Below are positions 40,910 through 48,677 of a stretch of DNA of 64,000 nucleotides, piece by piece. The DNA is taken from assembly GCF_000685015.1 (NCBI RefSeq), contig NZ_BAYA01000004.1, forward strand, positions 310,001-374,000. Reading direction: 5' to 3'. The notes beneath the pieces were generated by a model. It did no database searches, was not told where the DNA came from, and saw only the letters and a program-made list of their open reading frames with translations. This DNA comes from Paraburkholderia bannensis NBRC 103871 (lineage in GTDB: Bacteria > Pseudomonadota > Gammaproteobacteria > Burkholderiales > Burkholderiaceae). The position numbers and the translations under genes were made by a program. How positions within the stretch are numbered: position 1 is the first letter of the stretch; each line of letters starts with the position of its first letter.

Positions 40910-41808
40910 CCGAGTACCGGCAGCCAGCCGAGGTCCGGATGATCCCGATCGATCAGATCGAGGTGATCAACCCGAGAGAGCGGAACAGCCGCGTCTTCGA
41001 CGAGATCGTTGGCAACATCAAGGCCATCGGCCTGAAAAAGCCGATTGTCGTCACCCCGCGGGCGACGGCCGGCGGCATCGAGCGCTACCTGCTCGTCTGT
41101 GGAGAGGGCCGCGTGAAGGCATTTCGGGCTCTCGGCGAAACAACCATTCCGGCGCTCGTGGCTACGGTGAGCGACGAAGACGCATTCATCATGAGCCTCA
41201 CGGAGAACATCGCGCGCCGGCAGTGCCGGCCGCTCGAATTGCTGGCCGGAATCCGTGACTTGCAGGAACGTGGCTATGCTCCGAAGGCAATCGCGGAGAA
41301 GACCGGACTGACGGTGCAGTACGTGCAAGGCATACTGACGCTGCTCCGCCAGGGCGAAGAGCGGCTTGTCATTGCCGTGGAGAAGGGGCAGGTCCCACTG
41401 AATGCCGCTTTGTCGATTGTCGGCGCTGGTGACAACGACGAAGCAGTTCAGGCGGCACTGCAGGAAGCGTATGAATCCGGCAAGCTGCGTGGCCGGCAGT
41501 TGATGAACGCCCGACGGGTCATTGAGCGCCGCAAGGCACTCGGGCGGGGGGCGGGCCGGAACATGTCTCGCAAGGTGGCAGACATCACGACTTCCAGTCT
41601 CGTCCGGACGTACCAGCGCGAGGTCGAGCGCCAGAAGGCTATGGTTAGGAAGGCTGCGTTCACGCAGCAACGGTTGCTGTTCGTAGTGGGTGCCCTGCGA
41701 CAGCTGTTTGTCGACGAGAATTTTGTGAATCTGCTGCGCGCCGAAGGGCTGGCCACGCTACCGAAGTATCTGGCTGAGCGCGTATGGTCCAGCGGGAGCC
41801 CGGGATGA
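40906..41808 (+). CDS. ParB-like protein 1, module copy C
   Basis: 300 aa. The N-terminal ParB/Srx fold has IPIDQIEVINPRERN, CGEGRVKAFRALG (the C/GxxR box of ParB) and SLTENIARRQCRPLELLAGI. A helix-turn-helix follows (YAPKAIAEKTGLTVQYVQGILTLL, about residues 128-150) and a helical C-terminal part. Partner ParA is absent, so plasmid segregation is unlikely. More likely it binds module DNA to help or control the recombinase. Overlaps neighbours by ATGA on both sides. Confidence 0.85.
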   Translation: MTEYRQPAEVRMIPIDQIEVINPRERNSRVFDEIVGNIKAIGLKKPIVVTPRATAGGIERYLLVCGEGRVKAFRALGETTIPALVATVSDEDAFIMSLTENIARRQCRPLELLAGIRDLQERGYAPKAIAEKTGLTVQYVQGILTLLRQGEERLVIAVEKGQVPLNAALSIVGAGDNDEAVQAALQEAYESGKLRGRQLMNARRVIERRKALGRGAGRNMSRKVADITTSSLVRTYQREVERQKAMVRKAAFTQQRLLFVVGALRQLFVDENFVNLLRAEGLATLPKYLAERVWSSGSPG

Positions 41809-42707
41809 GCACCATCGCGCTCGGATTTATTCCCGAACCGTTGACAGTTCCGATCGGCAATATCCTGCCGTCCAGACGTTTGTCGGCGGGTATGACCCTG
41901 TCCCGCAAGTTCAGGCAGATCAAGAGTTCGATAGAAGAAGTAGGGATGATCGAACCATTGTCAGTCATGCCGGCCGACGCCACCTCGGGGCAGCATGTGC
42001 TGCTCGACGGTCATCTTCGCCTGGCTGCACTCCAGGACCTGCGGCTCGAAACGGCCGCCTGTCTGGTAGCAACAGACGACGAGAGCTATACCTTTAACAA
42101 TCGGGTGAACCGGCTCTCGACGATCCAGGAGCATCACATGATCCGACGGGCAGTCGAGCGCGGCGTCTCGCCCGAACGGCTAGCGAAGGCGCTGGCCGTC
42201 GACGTGTCCCAGATCCTCAAGCGGATAGCATTGCTGGACGGGATCTGCGCGGAGGCGGCGGATCTGCTGAAGGATCGGCAGTTTTCGCCTGAACTGGTCC
42301 GCGCGCTTCGTAAGATGAAAACGACCCGGCAGGTCGAGTGCGTGGAACTGATGACCGCCGCGAATAACCTGTCCGTGTCATATGCAGAAGCGCTGCTCGT
42401 TGCGACGCCGGCGTCCCGGCTGGTCGACGGGACGAAACCGAAGAAACTGACGGGTGTGGGACCTGAGCAGATGGCGAAAATGGAACGGGAGATGAGTAAT
42501 CTGCAGGGGCAATACAAGCTGGTGGAGCAAACCTACGGGCAGGACGTGCTCAACCTTGTGCTCGCAAAGGGCTATCTCGCCAGGCTGCTCGAGAACGAAG
42601 CAGTGCGTCAGTACCTGAAAGCACAACATACCGACGTTCTTGCCGAGTTCCAGTCCATTGTAGATACCATCGCTTTGGATCAACACGCGCTGGAGTCGCC
42701 GGCATAA
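41805..42707 (+). CDS. ParB-like protein 2 (RepB C-terminal type), module copy C
   Basis: 300 aa from ATG 41805. ParB-type N-terminus (GNILPSRRLSAGMTLSRKFRQIKSSIEEVGMIEPLSVMPAD, LDGHLRLAALQDL, HHMIRRAVERGVSPERLAKAL with HTH) and a C-terminal helical domain (LVEQTYGQDVLNLVLAKGYLARLLENEAV) that I associate with the plasmid RepB C-terminal family. Two unlike ParB proteins behind one recombinase is the mark of this module. It ends 196 bp before the convergent PIN-like gene. Confidence 0.83.
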   Translation: MSTIALGFIPEPLTVPIGNILPSRRLSAGMTLSRKFRQIKSSIEEVGMIEPLSVMPADATSGQHVLLDGHLRLAALQDLRLETAACLVATDDESYTFNNRVNRLSTIQEHHMIRRAVERGVSPERLAKALAVDVSQILKRIALLDGICAEAADLLKDRQFSPELVRALRKMKTTRQVECVELMTAANNLSVSYAEALLVATPASRLVDGTKPKKLTGVGPEQMAKMEREMSNLQGQYKLVEQTYGQDVLNLVLAKGYLARLLENEAVRQYLKAQHTDVLAEFQSIVDTIALDQHALESPA

Positions 42708-42750
42708 AGCTGGTTGCTGCGGACTCCACAGCCAGCAATACGTCATCGTC

Positions 42751-42814
42751 TGTTGTCGGCCGAGACCGGCGTTCAGCTACCAAGAAATGCGTTCTCACAC
42801 GGTCTCGGACAACA
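42751..42814. repeat. Imperfect inverted repeat between ParB2 and the defence operon
   Basis: TGTTGTCGGCCGAGACCG (42751-42768) is inverted as CGGTCTCGGACAACA (42800-42814), differing by a GG insertion, with about 31 bp between the arms. It lies between convergent genes. It could be a transcription terminator without a T run, a module end or a recombinase site. Confidence 0.4.
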
Positions 42815-42903
42815 ACAGCGTTCAAGTGTATCAGGCGATCCAATCGGTGCTAAACCCAAGCGTATCGTAATGAAACGCGAATCTCCGGCATCCACACTCC
42901 ATC

Positions 42904-44010
42904 TCATCGAAAGACACCTAGTGCGTCAAGTTCGTCGAAGAACACGCAGAGTTGGCTTCGAGTCATCTGAAGTCTTTTCTCGCCCTCTCGAAACCGCCTG
43001 CTATCTTCCGTAAAAGCCTCCAAGGCAGCCCGTTGTTGCGACAGAGTCTCCTCATCCGCGGCCCCTCCAAGCATCCTCGACGTGATGTTTAAGGCGGAAA
43101 AATGCCGAAGTGCCGACGACAAATCATCATCTAGCGACAAACCGATCGACGCGGGAACGTACCGACCATGCGCCTGTGCATAAAACTGCCGCTGCAAGTT
43201 GCACGTGCCGAAAACATCGATGTCACCAAGTCCCTTCAAATTCCCTTTGGGGGTAAGATGAAGAACTTTCGTTAAAAGATAACCAGAATCATTGGGATAA
43301 CGCTCGATAACCTGACGATCATTTCCCGGCCACTCCGCAATCCGTCGCTCTATATGCTCGGTAAAAAAGACTCGTGCGGATCTGTTGCTGAAGTATTCGA
43401 GATCGATCTCCTCAAATAAACCCTCGGCCGCGAACTGAGGAGTAACAAGAATCAAACCAAACTCGGTTAATGGGAAGCCGTCGAATCCTCCAGGAGGGCG
43501 TATAAAATCAAACTGCCAGTTCGCATCGGCATATTTACGCAGTGTCGCGCTGATCTTGTCAGCATCTCGCTCGATGATGTCGATATAGTGAGATGCCCCT
43601 TCATAGGTTTCGACTCCATCGAAGAACAAAGTAACTTCTAGGGACTCTTCCACTATCTCCTTCAGCGCTCGAATTTCTTGCCAATGCTCCCTTAAATCTT
43701 GCACATTCCTCTGCCGGAGAAACTCATAAAAGACAACTGGCCGGATAACCAGGTCGACGTGAAATGGAAGACGTTTTACGAACAAGAATGCCAGCAGTGT
43801 GGCTAGAACGCCCTCGGTGATTTTGCCCTGTCGCAGCGACTCCAGTCGCATAACGATATTCGAATCCAGCACCAGTCGGTATGGCCCGCGCAACATCATG
43901 GCCGACTCTATCTGATGTACCAGGTCCAGTAGCTTCGACACGAACGTCTTATATGGTTTTGATTTCAGTGACTTAACATGATCAACGATATATTCAAGAG
44001 AAATTTTCAT
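42904..44010 (-). CDS. PIN-like nuclease candidate, last gene of the ubiquitin-like operon
   Basis: 368 aa if started at ATG 44010 (MKISLEYIVDHV); the frame is open from 44073, but those 21 codons look non-coding. YRLVLDSNIVMRLE (Asp49) resembles the first PIN motif, VFYEFLRQ (Glu96) the second, and GDIDVFGTCN (Asp263, Asp265) the late acidic motif. The spacing is wider than in a compact PIN domain, so the call is tentative. If right, it is a ribonuclease effector. It is 75 bp behind the DUF6527-like gene on the same strand and may be co-transcribed. Confidence 0.5.
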   Translation of the reverse strand: MKISLEYIVDHVKSLKSKPYKTFVSKLLDLVHQIESAMMLRGPYRLVLDSNIVMRLESLRQGKITEGVLATLLAFLFVKRLPFHVDLVIRPVVFYEFLRQRNVQDLREHWQEIRALKEIVEESLEVTLFFDGVETYEGASHYIDIIERDADKISATLRKYADANWQFDFIRPPGGFDGFPLTEFGLILVTPQFAAEGLFEEIDLEYFSNRSARVFFTEHIERRIAEWPGNDRQVIERYPNDSGYLLTKVLHLTPKGNLKGLGDIDVFGTCNLQRQFYAQAHGRYVPASIGLSLDDDLSSALRHFSALNITSRMLGGAADEETLSQQRAALEAFTEDSRRFREGEKRLQMTRSQLCVFFDELDALGVFR

Positions 44011-44085
44011 TGTTTCAGAACATCTAGGCGATGGACGATATCGGCAATTCGTGCTGTGTCGTCCCTGCGGCATATGAGGGGACGA

Positions 44086-44622
44086 TTAGAGGTTTAATTT
44101 TTTCGCGGTAAGTCTAAAAAACCCGCGTTGTTTTCGTTCCCCTTCTTCGAGAAAACCTCTTCGCACGAGCTGGGTACAGATCCGATTTACATCCCACGGC
44201 ACTTCCTCTAACGCCTCGGCGAGCGCCGTAAAGTGCTGCCATGCATCCGTGCACAGGGGTAACACACGTCGTCGCAGCTCAATTTCATCCTCGACCACAA
44301 CTTCTTCCGTGTCATCTGAGCCATCGCACCAGAGGATAGTGTGATGCCAAATGATGAAATGGCTCTGGCAACCAGTGTCACGCCAAACCGACGGGAACAC
44401 CGACAACTGGTTGCGTTTTCGGTAGTAGCGCCACGCTTTATCTGTACGTGGATCAAGATTAATCGTGAGCGTTTCGCCGCAGCCGTCGGGACACGCCAGC
44501 ACTAGCGATCGAAGCACTCCCCGGTTCACAAGGACAAAATCCCCCGCTCTTTCCAGTAGCGCGTCTGCCGCATGCCGGTGCGTGACGGTTCCCCGGTCGC
44601 GAACTCGCAGTGCCTTAGTCAC
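44086..44622 (-). CDS. DUF6527-like small zinc protein
   Basis: 178 aa. CPDGCGETLTINLDP (Cys44, Cys48) and a second cluster GCQSHFIIWHHTILWC (Cys85, His88, His93/94, Cys99) suggest a bound zinc. The pattern resembles the DUF6527 family, which I know as a regular neighbour of multi-ubiquitin, E2 and ThiF genes in bacteria. The C-terminal 60 residues look like a winged helix (VNRICTQLVRRGFLEEG). It starts at a GTG 8 bp inside the kinase gene. Function unknown. Confidence 0.65.
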   Translation of the reverse strand: MTKALRVRDRGTVTHRHAADALLERAGDFVLVNRGVLRSLVLACPDGCGETLTINLDPRTDKAWRYYRKRNQLSVFPSVWRDTGCQSHFIIWHHTILWCDGSDDTEEVVVEDEIELRRRVLPLCTDAWQHFTALAEALEEVPWDVNRICTQLVRRGFLEEGERKQRGFFRLTAKKLNL

Positions 44623-46132
44623 GATTCCTCTTCCTTATAATTTCTTCGATAAGCTTTGCGCCGAGTTCCAACGCGACGACGCGACGCCCCCTGTCTGCTT
44701 CCGACGTCGACCGAAATTTGCACCAGCGCCACATCGCGACAACCAGTGCAATCGGATATTCAAAAATATCGCTCTGCTCATAGATGCCGAACGCTCTAAT
44801 ACGCTGAAGACACCCAAAAAGCCAAGAATCCGGCTTCGGCTCCAGTTCTGCACGAGGGCTGCTCAGTATTGCGTCCAGAGTGTAGTACGGGGATATCTCA
44901 CTCTTCCATTGGGGCTGGTCAAAGACATCCGCTCCGTCCTCAGGTCCTCGATAGGTGAAGACAAGTGCGACTTCGAGCATCGCTACGTCGAAGCACAGCG
45001 GTGCCCCCATTCCCACTTCGGTATCCCCCTTGACTGCTCCGAGATCAATCAGGATGGCGTCATCCCCGCGCACCCGAACATTCTCGCCGTGTAGGTCGCC
45101 ATGTATTGTCGCGACACGATGCGGAAATTTAATATCCTGCAAGGGTTGCCAGAGCGCCACCGGGCTGATCTGCTCCCGCTGGATTGGTTCTGAGTCGAGA
45201 TACTCCTGCTGAATCTCCTGAGGGGAGATCATTTGCAACCGCTCAGCCGCAGCAACAAGCGGCTCCTCTGACATCATGGTCTGCCTTGCCCTGTCCCGCC
45301 ATCGATGCAGTGTTCGGTTGAAGAGGTTCGAGATGGCAGTCTCGGCGCGCCCAGCGCGTACTGCGTCAAGCATGGACTCTGATTTGTCCACGAAATCGGC
45401 AACGTACACAGCTTTATGGAACCCCTCGACGAATCTTTCAAGGTTCGGCCGCAACTCAAATGGAACAAACGGAGAAACTACTTCCATCGCGCGAACCTCT
45501 CTCCCCAGCGGCTCGCGCTTGTTGATTTTCACGAGTCGTGGCTGCGTCCAATGGGCAACCGAGCTCTCGGCCTCCAGACGCTTCTCGTACGCCATAAACA
45601 CCTTCGAACCGGAAAAACCTGGAGCGATCTTGCGCAAGTGTATTTCCTGCGCCTTCGGGAAAGCCCGGTCGACGAGGCGTCGCTCGTCCTCCGTCAGTTT
45701 TTCCTCCGGACCTATCTCCTTGATGTGGCAGCCCTTCCACTTCGGCCCATGTTCGAACCGAATGATATGGTCAAAATGTATCCCTTTCAGATTGGGCGCG
45801 AAGCGAACCTCTCTGTCCCACGGATAGTCGGGGCTTACCTGTACGAGAGCGTGCTCGCGAATCTTCAATCGCTCTGCCCGGTCCTCCGACAAGAACACAA
45901 TGCGGATGCCGTGTTCGATGAACCTCGGGATCAGCTTGCAGACTGCTGCAATCTCGTTCGAGTCTGCTGACAGCTGGTTGACGACAACGACCGATGTCCT
46001 CCCAAGCAATGGGTCTTTAACTGAGTCGGACGGCGGATTCTCCATGATCTGGAACCCGCGAATTTCGAGCTTTTCCCGCGTGCCAGGTAGTGGCGCAACC
46101 CCATACCAGATGATGTTCATTGCAACGCTCAC
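44615..46132 (-). CDS. APH-like kinase with unknown N-terminal domain
   Basis: 505 aa. From residue 165 on it reads like a small-molecule or protein kinase of the aminoglycoside-phosphotransferase type: glycine loop PGFSGSKVF (171-179), Lys202 in LVKINK, catalytic loop HGDLHGEN (344-351; Asp346, Asn351) and metal Asp363 in LIDLG. All key residues are there, so it should be active. Residues 1-130 form an alpha/beta domain (SVVVVNQLSADSNEIA, GIRIVFLSEDRAERL) that I cannot name. It starts at a GTG overlapping the E1 stop. Confidence 0.7.
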   Translation of the reverse strand: MSVAMNIIWYGVAPLPGTREKLEIRGFQIMENPPSDSVKDPLLGRTSVVVVNQLSADSNEIAAVCKLIPRFIEHGIRIVFLSEDRAERLKIREHALVQVSPDYPWDREVRFAPNLKGIHFDHIIRFEHGPKWKGCHIKEIGPEEKLTEDERRLVDRAFPKAQEIHLRKIAPGFSGSKVFMAYEKRLEAESSVAHWTQPRLVKINKREPLGREVRAMEVVSPFVPFELRPNLERFVEGFHKAVYVADFVDKSESMLDAVRAGRAETAISNLFNRTLHRWRDRARQTMMSEEPLVAAAERLQMISPQEIQQEYLDSEPIQREQISPVALWQPLQDIKFPHRVATIHGDLHGENVRVRGDDAILIDLGAVKGDTEVGMGAPLCFDVAMLEVALVFTYRGPEDGADVFDQPQWKSEISPYYTLDAILSSPRAELEPKPDSWLFGCLQRIRAFGIYEQSDIFEYPIALVVAMWRWCKFRSTSEADRGRRVVALELGAKLIEEIIRKRNRD

Positions 46133-47451
46133 CGGCCCTCCGCAGGAAGAAAGGCGAGACGGCGCGAGTCACCCAAACCAACAACGCCGTCTGCACCGCA
46201 TACGCCGCAATCCTGCTGCGGTGCGGTCCTGAGCAGTCTGACGGTGCCAGTTACTGCGTCGTATGACTGCCAACGCGCACGGGCTGGAATCGCAGTGAAT
46301 GCGCCGAGAAGCATCGTCACGGCCAACGACACCATCGCGCTGTTAAGTGAAATAACCGCAGGCTGTTTCACACCGTCTTCGTTGAAATACGGGTCAGCGG
46401 CGCGCTGAGCGTCTGTCATCAGCTCTTCTCGGATACGTCGCGCGTCGAGAGCGTTGCTGCACACGAGGCAGGGTAATCCGGGCGCGAGCATTTGCGTGCG
46501 CCCCGTCATCGCGTGGACCTCCCCGTCGCGCGCGTTGATGCCAACGCCGACGTCGATGGCAGGCACGAGGTATTGATAGGCAAACTCGGAAACAAACGCC
46601 CGACTCGAATGGGAATCGGTGCAAATGAAGATGCAGTCGGCATTTCGCAGCAGCGCCGATGCCCCATCGGAGATGACTGAGCCGATATAGCAGTTGACGC
46701 GCACTTTGGGGTTGATGTGCTCAATCATCTGAGCCGCCACGTCCACCTTCTTGTGGCCCACGGCCTTCTCCATCGTTCCGACAACACGATTCAAATTGGA
46801 TTTCTCGACCACGTCGGAATCGATGAGCACGAAGGAGCCCACGCCTAGATGAGCGAGTTGCTGCGCAGCGACAGACCCGGTCCCGCCGAGTCCGACAATC
46901 GCGACCGTCATCGAGCTAAGAATCGCCTGGCCTTCCTCGCCGAATGCCCGCATCTGGCGGTCATAGCGTTCGTCCAGCTGGATTTCCCCAGCACGGCCTG
47001 GAAGCAGCACGTCGGCGCCGACCACGCGTACATCGACGCGCTCGGCGGTGGCAAACTTCCGCACAAGAAGTTGGCCGTCGCAAAGCACGACTGAAAAGCA
47101 GGCATGCGCGGGGTTACGGTCGCGCATGAATTCCAGCAGACCGGCTTCGGTCTCGTCATCGACGGGGGAAAAGTCGTCGTATCCCGAAGGGTGGGTATGC
47201 AGAACCGCGAGCGAAAATCCGCCCTCACGAGCCCGCCTCGTTACGCGCGTGAGGAATTGCGGCGCGAACGTGATCTCGATAGCCGAGGCGCGCAGGCAGT
47301 CCTCGGGCCGAGCGAGTTCGACGTTTCTGACCAGGTAACGGTCCCCAACAAGGTCTCGCGTGAGGTAGAGGACCGCTCCGCGCTCAACATCAGCGCCCAG
47401 GGACTCATTGAGATAATGAAGCGTCGGTGCGCTGATGACGAGCTCGCTCAT
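46129..47451 (-). CDS. JAB protease fused to E1-like (ThiF) ubiquitin-activating enzyme
   Basis: 440 aa. Residues 1-140 are a JAB/JAMM metallopeptidase: Glu23, His85-x-His87, then seven residues, Ser95 and Asp98, the full JAMM motif. Residues about 160-440 are a ThiF/E1 adenylation domain: RYDRQ start, GLGGTGS (187-193), LIDSDVV, SNLNR with the adenylation Arg222, and two CxxC pairs (CLVC, CGVC) that bind zinc. The protease half would trim the ubiquitin-like tail or remove conjugates; the E1 half would adenylate it. 4-bp overlaps on both sides. Confidence 0.88.
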   Translation of the reverse strand: MSELVISAPTLHYLNESLGADVERGAVLYLTRDLVGDRYLVRNVELARPEDCLRASAIEITFAPQFLTRVTRRAREGGFSLAVLHTHPSGYDDFSPVDDETEAGLLEFMRDRNPAHACFSVVLCDGQLLVRKFATAERVDVRVVGADVLLPGRAGEIQLDERYDRQMRAFGEEGQAILSSMTVAIVGLGGTGSVAAQQLAHLGVGSFVLIDSDVVEKSNLNRVVGTMEKAVGHKKVDVAAQMIEHINPKVRVNCYIGSVISDGASALLRNADCIFICTDSHSSRAFVSEFAYQYLVPAIDVGVGINARDGEVHAMTGRTQMLAPGLPCLVCSNALDARRIREELMTDAQRAADPYFNEDGVKQPAVISLNSAMVSLAVTMLLGAFTAIPARARWQSYDAVTGTVRLLRTAPQQDCGVCGADGVVGLGDSRRLAFLPAEGR

Positions 47452-47834
47452 TGCACCGCCTTAAAACGATTGAGGATAACGTTCACGTAAGTCGTCAAGG
47501 CACATGTCGACGCGTTCCACGACTGATTGACGTGCCACGAAAACCACAACGTGTTCGTGTCCGGCTGGCCCGGCATCGTTTGCCCGACTCTCGTGTTCTG
47601 CGGCATCCCACCGTTTTTAAGGCGAAGCGAGCTATTCGCCCAGAAGCAGTCGGGTGCTGAATAAGGGTAGCCGTTCGGAACGATGAAACGCACTTCGGTG
47701 GCAGCCTGTGACCAGCCCTCGGGCAACGGCACGTGCGGAATTCGCACCAGGAACATGCCCCCGCCCACCGGCGCGAGCGTTGCATCAGGGTACATCCGCT
47801 GCACGTCGGCGAATTGTTCCTCGACGCTCTTCAT
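47448..47834 (-). CDS. E2-like ubiquitin-conjugating protein (prokaryotic E2 family)
   Basis: 128 aa. The pattern EVRFIVPNGYPYSAPDCFW (about 47-65) is the E2 fold's central strands and P-x-GYP...P signature, followed by a Trp-rich segment (LWFSWHVNQSWNAS) and a C-terminal helix. This matches the small prokaryotic E2 families linked to multi-ubiquitin genes. Cys63 (in PDCFW) or Cys111 (in NASTCAL) could accept the thioester; position relative to the fold does not settle which. It overlaps both neighbours by 4 bp. Confidence 0.8.
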   Translation of the reverse strand: MKSVEEQFADVQRMYPDATLAPVGGGMFLVRIPHVPLPEGWSQAATEVRFIVPNGYPYSAPDCFWANSSLRLKNGGMPQNTRVGQTMPGQPDTNTLWFSWHVNQSWNASTCALTTYVNVILNRFKAVQ

Positions 47835-48511
47835 ACGCCACCAAAAGTTGCCGGAGGGACGATAGCGAAGTGCGCTGGCGCTGCGCGCCCTTTGAACTCA
47901 ACCACGGTCGCCGGGTGAATCACCTCGTCCGGCTCCGAGCCCTCACCCTCGAGCACAAGCGAATTCGCCGGATTCCAACCCGGAATCATGGCGGTAATCT
48001 GCGCACCGGTCAGATGCTCGTGTTCGGTCTCGTACTCGACACCGTCGACGAAGAAAACGTAGAGAGGTGGCGGGGGAGGCCGCTTGTGCGTACGCAAATG
48101 TTCGAGACCTTGCTCGCCCAGTTCGAAGACGCCGCCCGACTTCAAGACTGCGTTGCCGGCTTCTTCGCGAACCCACACCAGGTCATCGTCGTCCGCTACG
48201 TTGGCGAGATGGCGGATCTGGTCGACGGAAATAGTTTGTTCGCCCCAGAAGACCGAATGCTCGTTCACCGTGAATTCGAATGCCTCACCGCCTTCGAACG
48301 CAAAAAACTCGGCATGCCCATCGCCGACGCTCAGGACGTCGTCCGAGGACACGACGCGCGAGCCGAACCTGGTGCGCTGGATCAGCAGATAGTCATCAGC
48401 CGGCTCGTACCCGGCGTCCGACAGGATCTGTGCGCTAGTTGGCGTCGGGTCGTCCGTGCTGGCCGGCTTCCCGTTGATCAGATACCCAAAAACTTGATTT
48501 GCTTCAGCCAT
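47831..48511 (-). CDS. Multi-ubiquitin protein: three ubiquitin-like repeats ending GGV
   Basis: 226 aa from the ATG at 48511, which has a GAGG site; the frame also has a GTG three codons upstream. Three similar beta-grasp segments follow one another: about 8-70 (FGYLINGKPAS...), 75-140 (FEFTVNEHSVFWGEQTISVDQIRHLA...) and 145-215 (YVFFVDGVEYETEHEHLTGAQITAMI...). The chain ends PPATFGGV, so one residue after Gly-Gly would have to be cut off before activation. It is the first gene of the operon and the probable modifier. Confidence 0.85.
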   Translation of the reverse strand: MAEANQVFGYLINGKPASTDDPTPTSAQILSDAGYEPADDYLLIQRTRFGSRVVSSDDVLSVGDGHAEFFAFEGGEAFEFTVNEHSVFWGEQTISVDQIRHLANVADDDDLVWVREEAGNAVLKSGGVFELGEQGLEHLRTHKRPPPPPLYVFFVDGVEYETEHEHLTGAQITAMIPGWNPANSLVLEGEGSEPDEVIHPATVVEFKGRAAPAHFAIVPPATFGGV

Positions 48512-48603
48512 GTTGGTCACCTCGGATATGGAATGGCTATGCCCCCCCGTCTACCCCGTACCACCCATGCTGCACGACAGCACAGGTTTTCCCCTACAGC
48601 GGA

Positions 48604-48671
48604 TCTCGACAGGTACAATTACATGATACAGCAAACAAACACGATGGATCAAGTTTCTTTACCTATCGAGA
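48604..48671. promoter_or_regulatory. Inverted repeat around the WYL gene promoter, candidate operator
   Basis: TCTCGACAGG (48604-48613) and CCTATCGAGA (48662-48671) are inverted with one mismatch, 48 bp apart. They bracket a TACAAT -10-like box (48614-48619), and the second ends 6 bp before the WYL start codon. Divergent operon and regulator share this 166-bp gap. Autoregulation by the WYL protein is inferred. Confidence 0.4.
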
Positions 48672-48677
48672 GTCAAC

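Noticed and set aside
40906..42707. Plasmid partition locus or integrated plasmid
   Set aside because: There are two ParB-like genes but no ParA, no Rep initiator and no conjugation genes, and they overlap a serine recombinase.
42904..48511. CBASS (type II) because of E1, E2 and JAB genes
   Set aside because: No cyclic-nucleotide synthase (CD-NTase) or CBASS effector lies in the operon, and a multi-ubiquitin gene is present instead.
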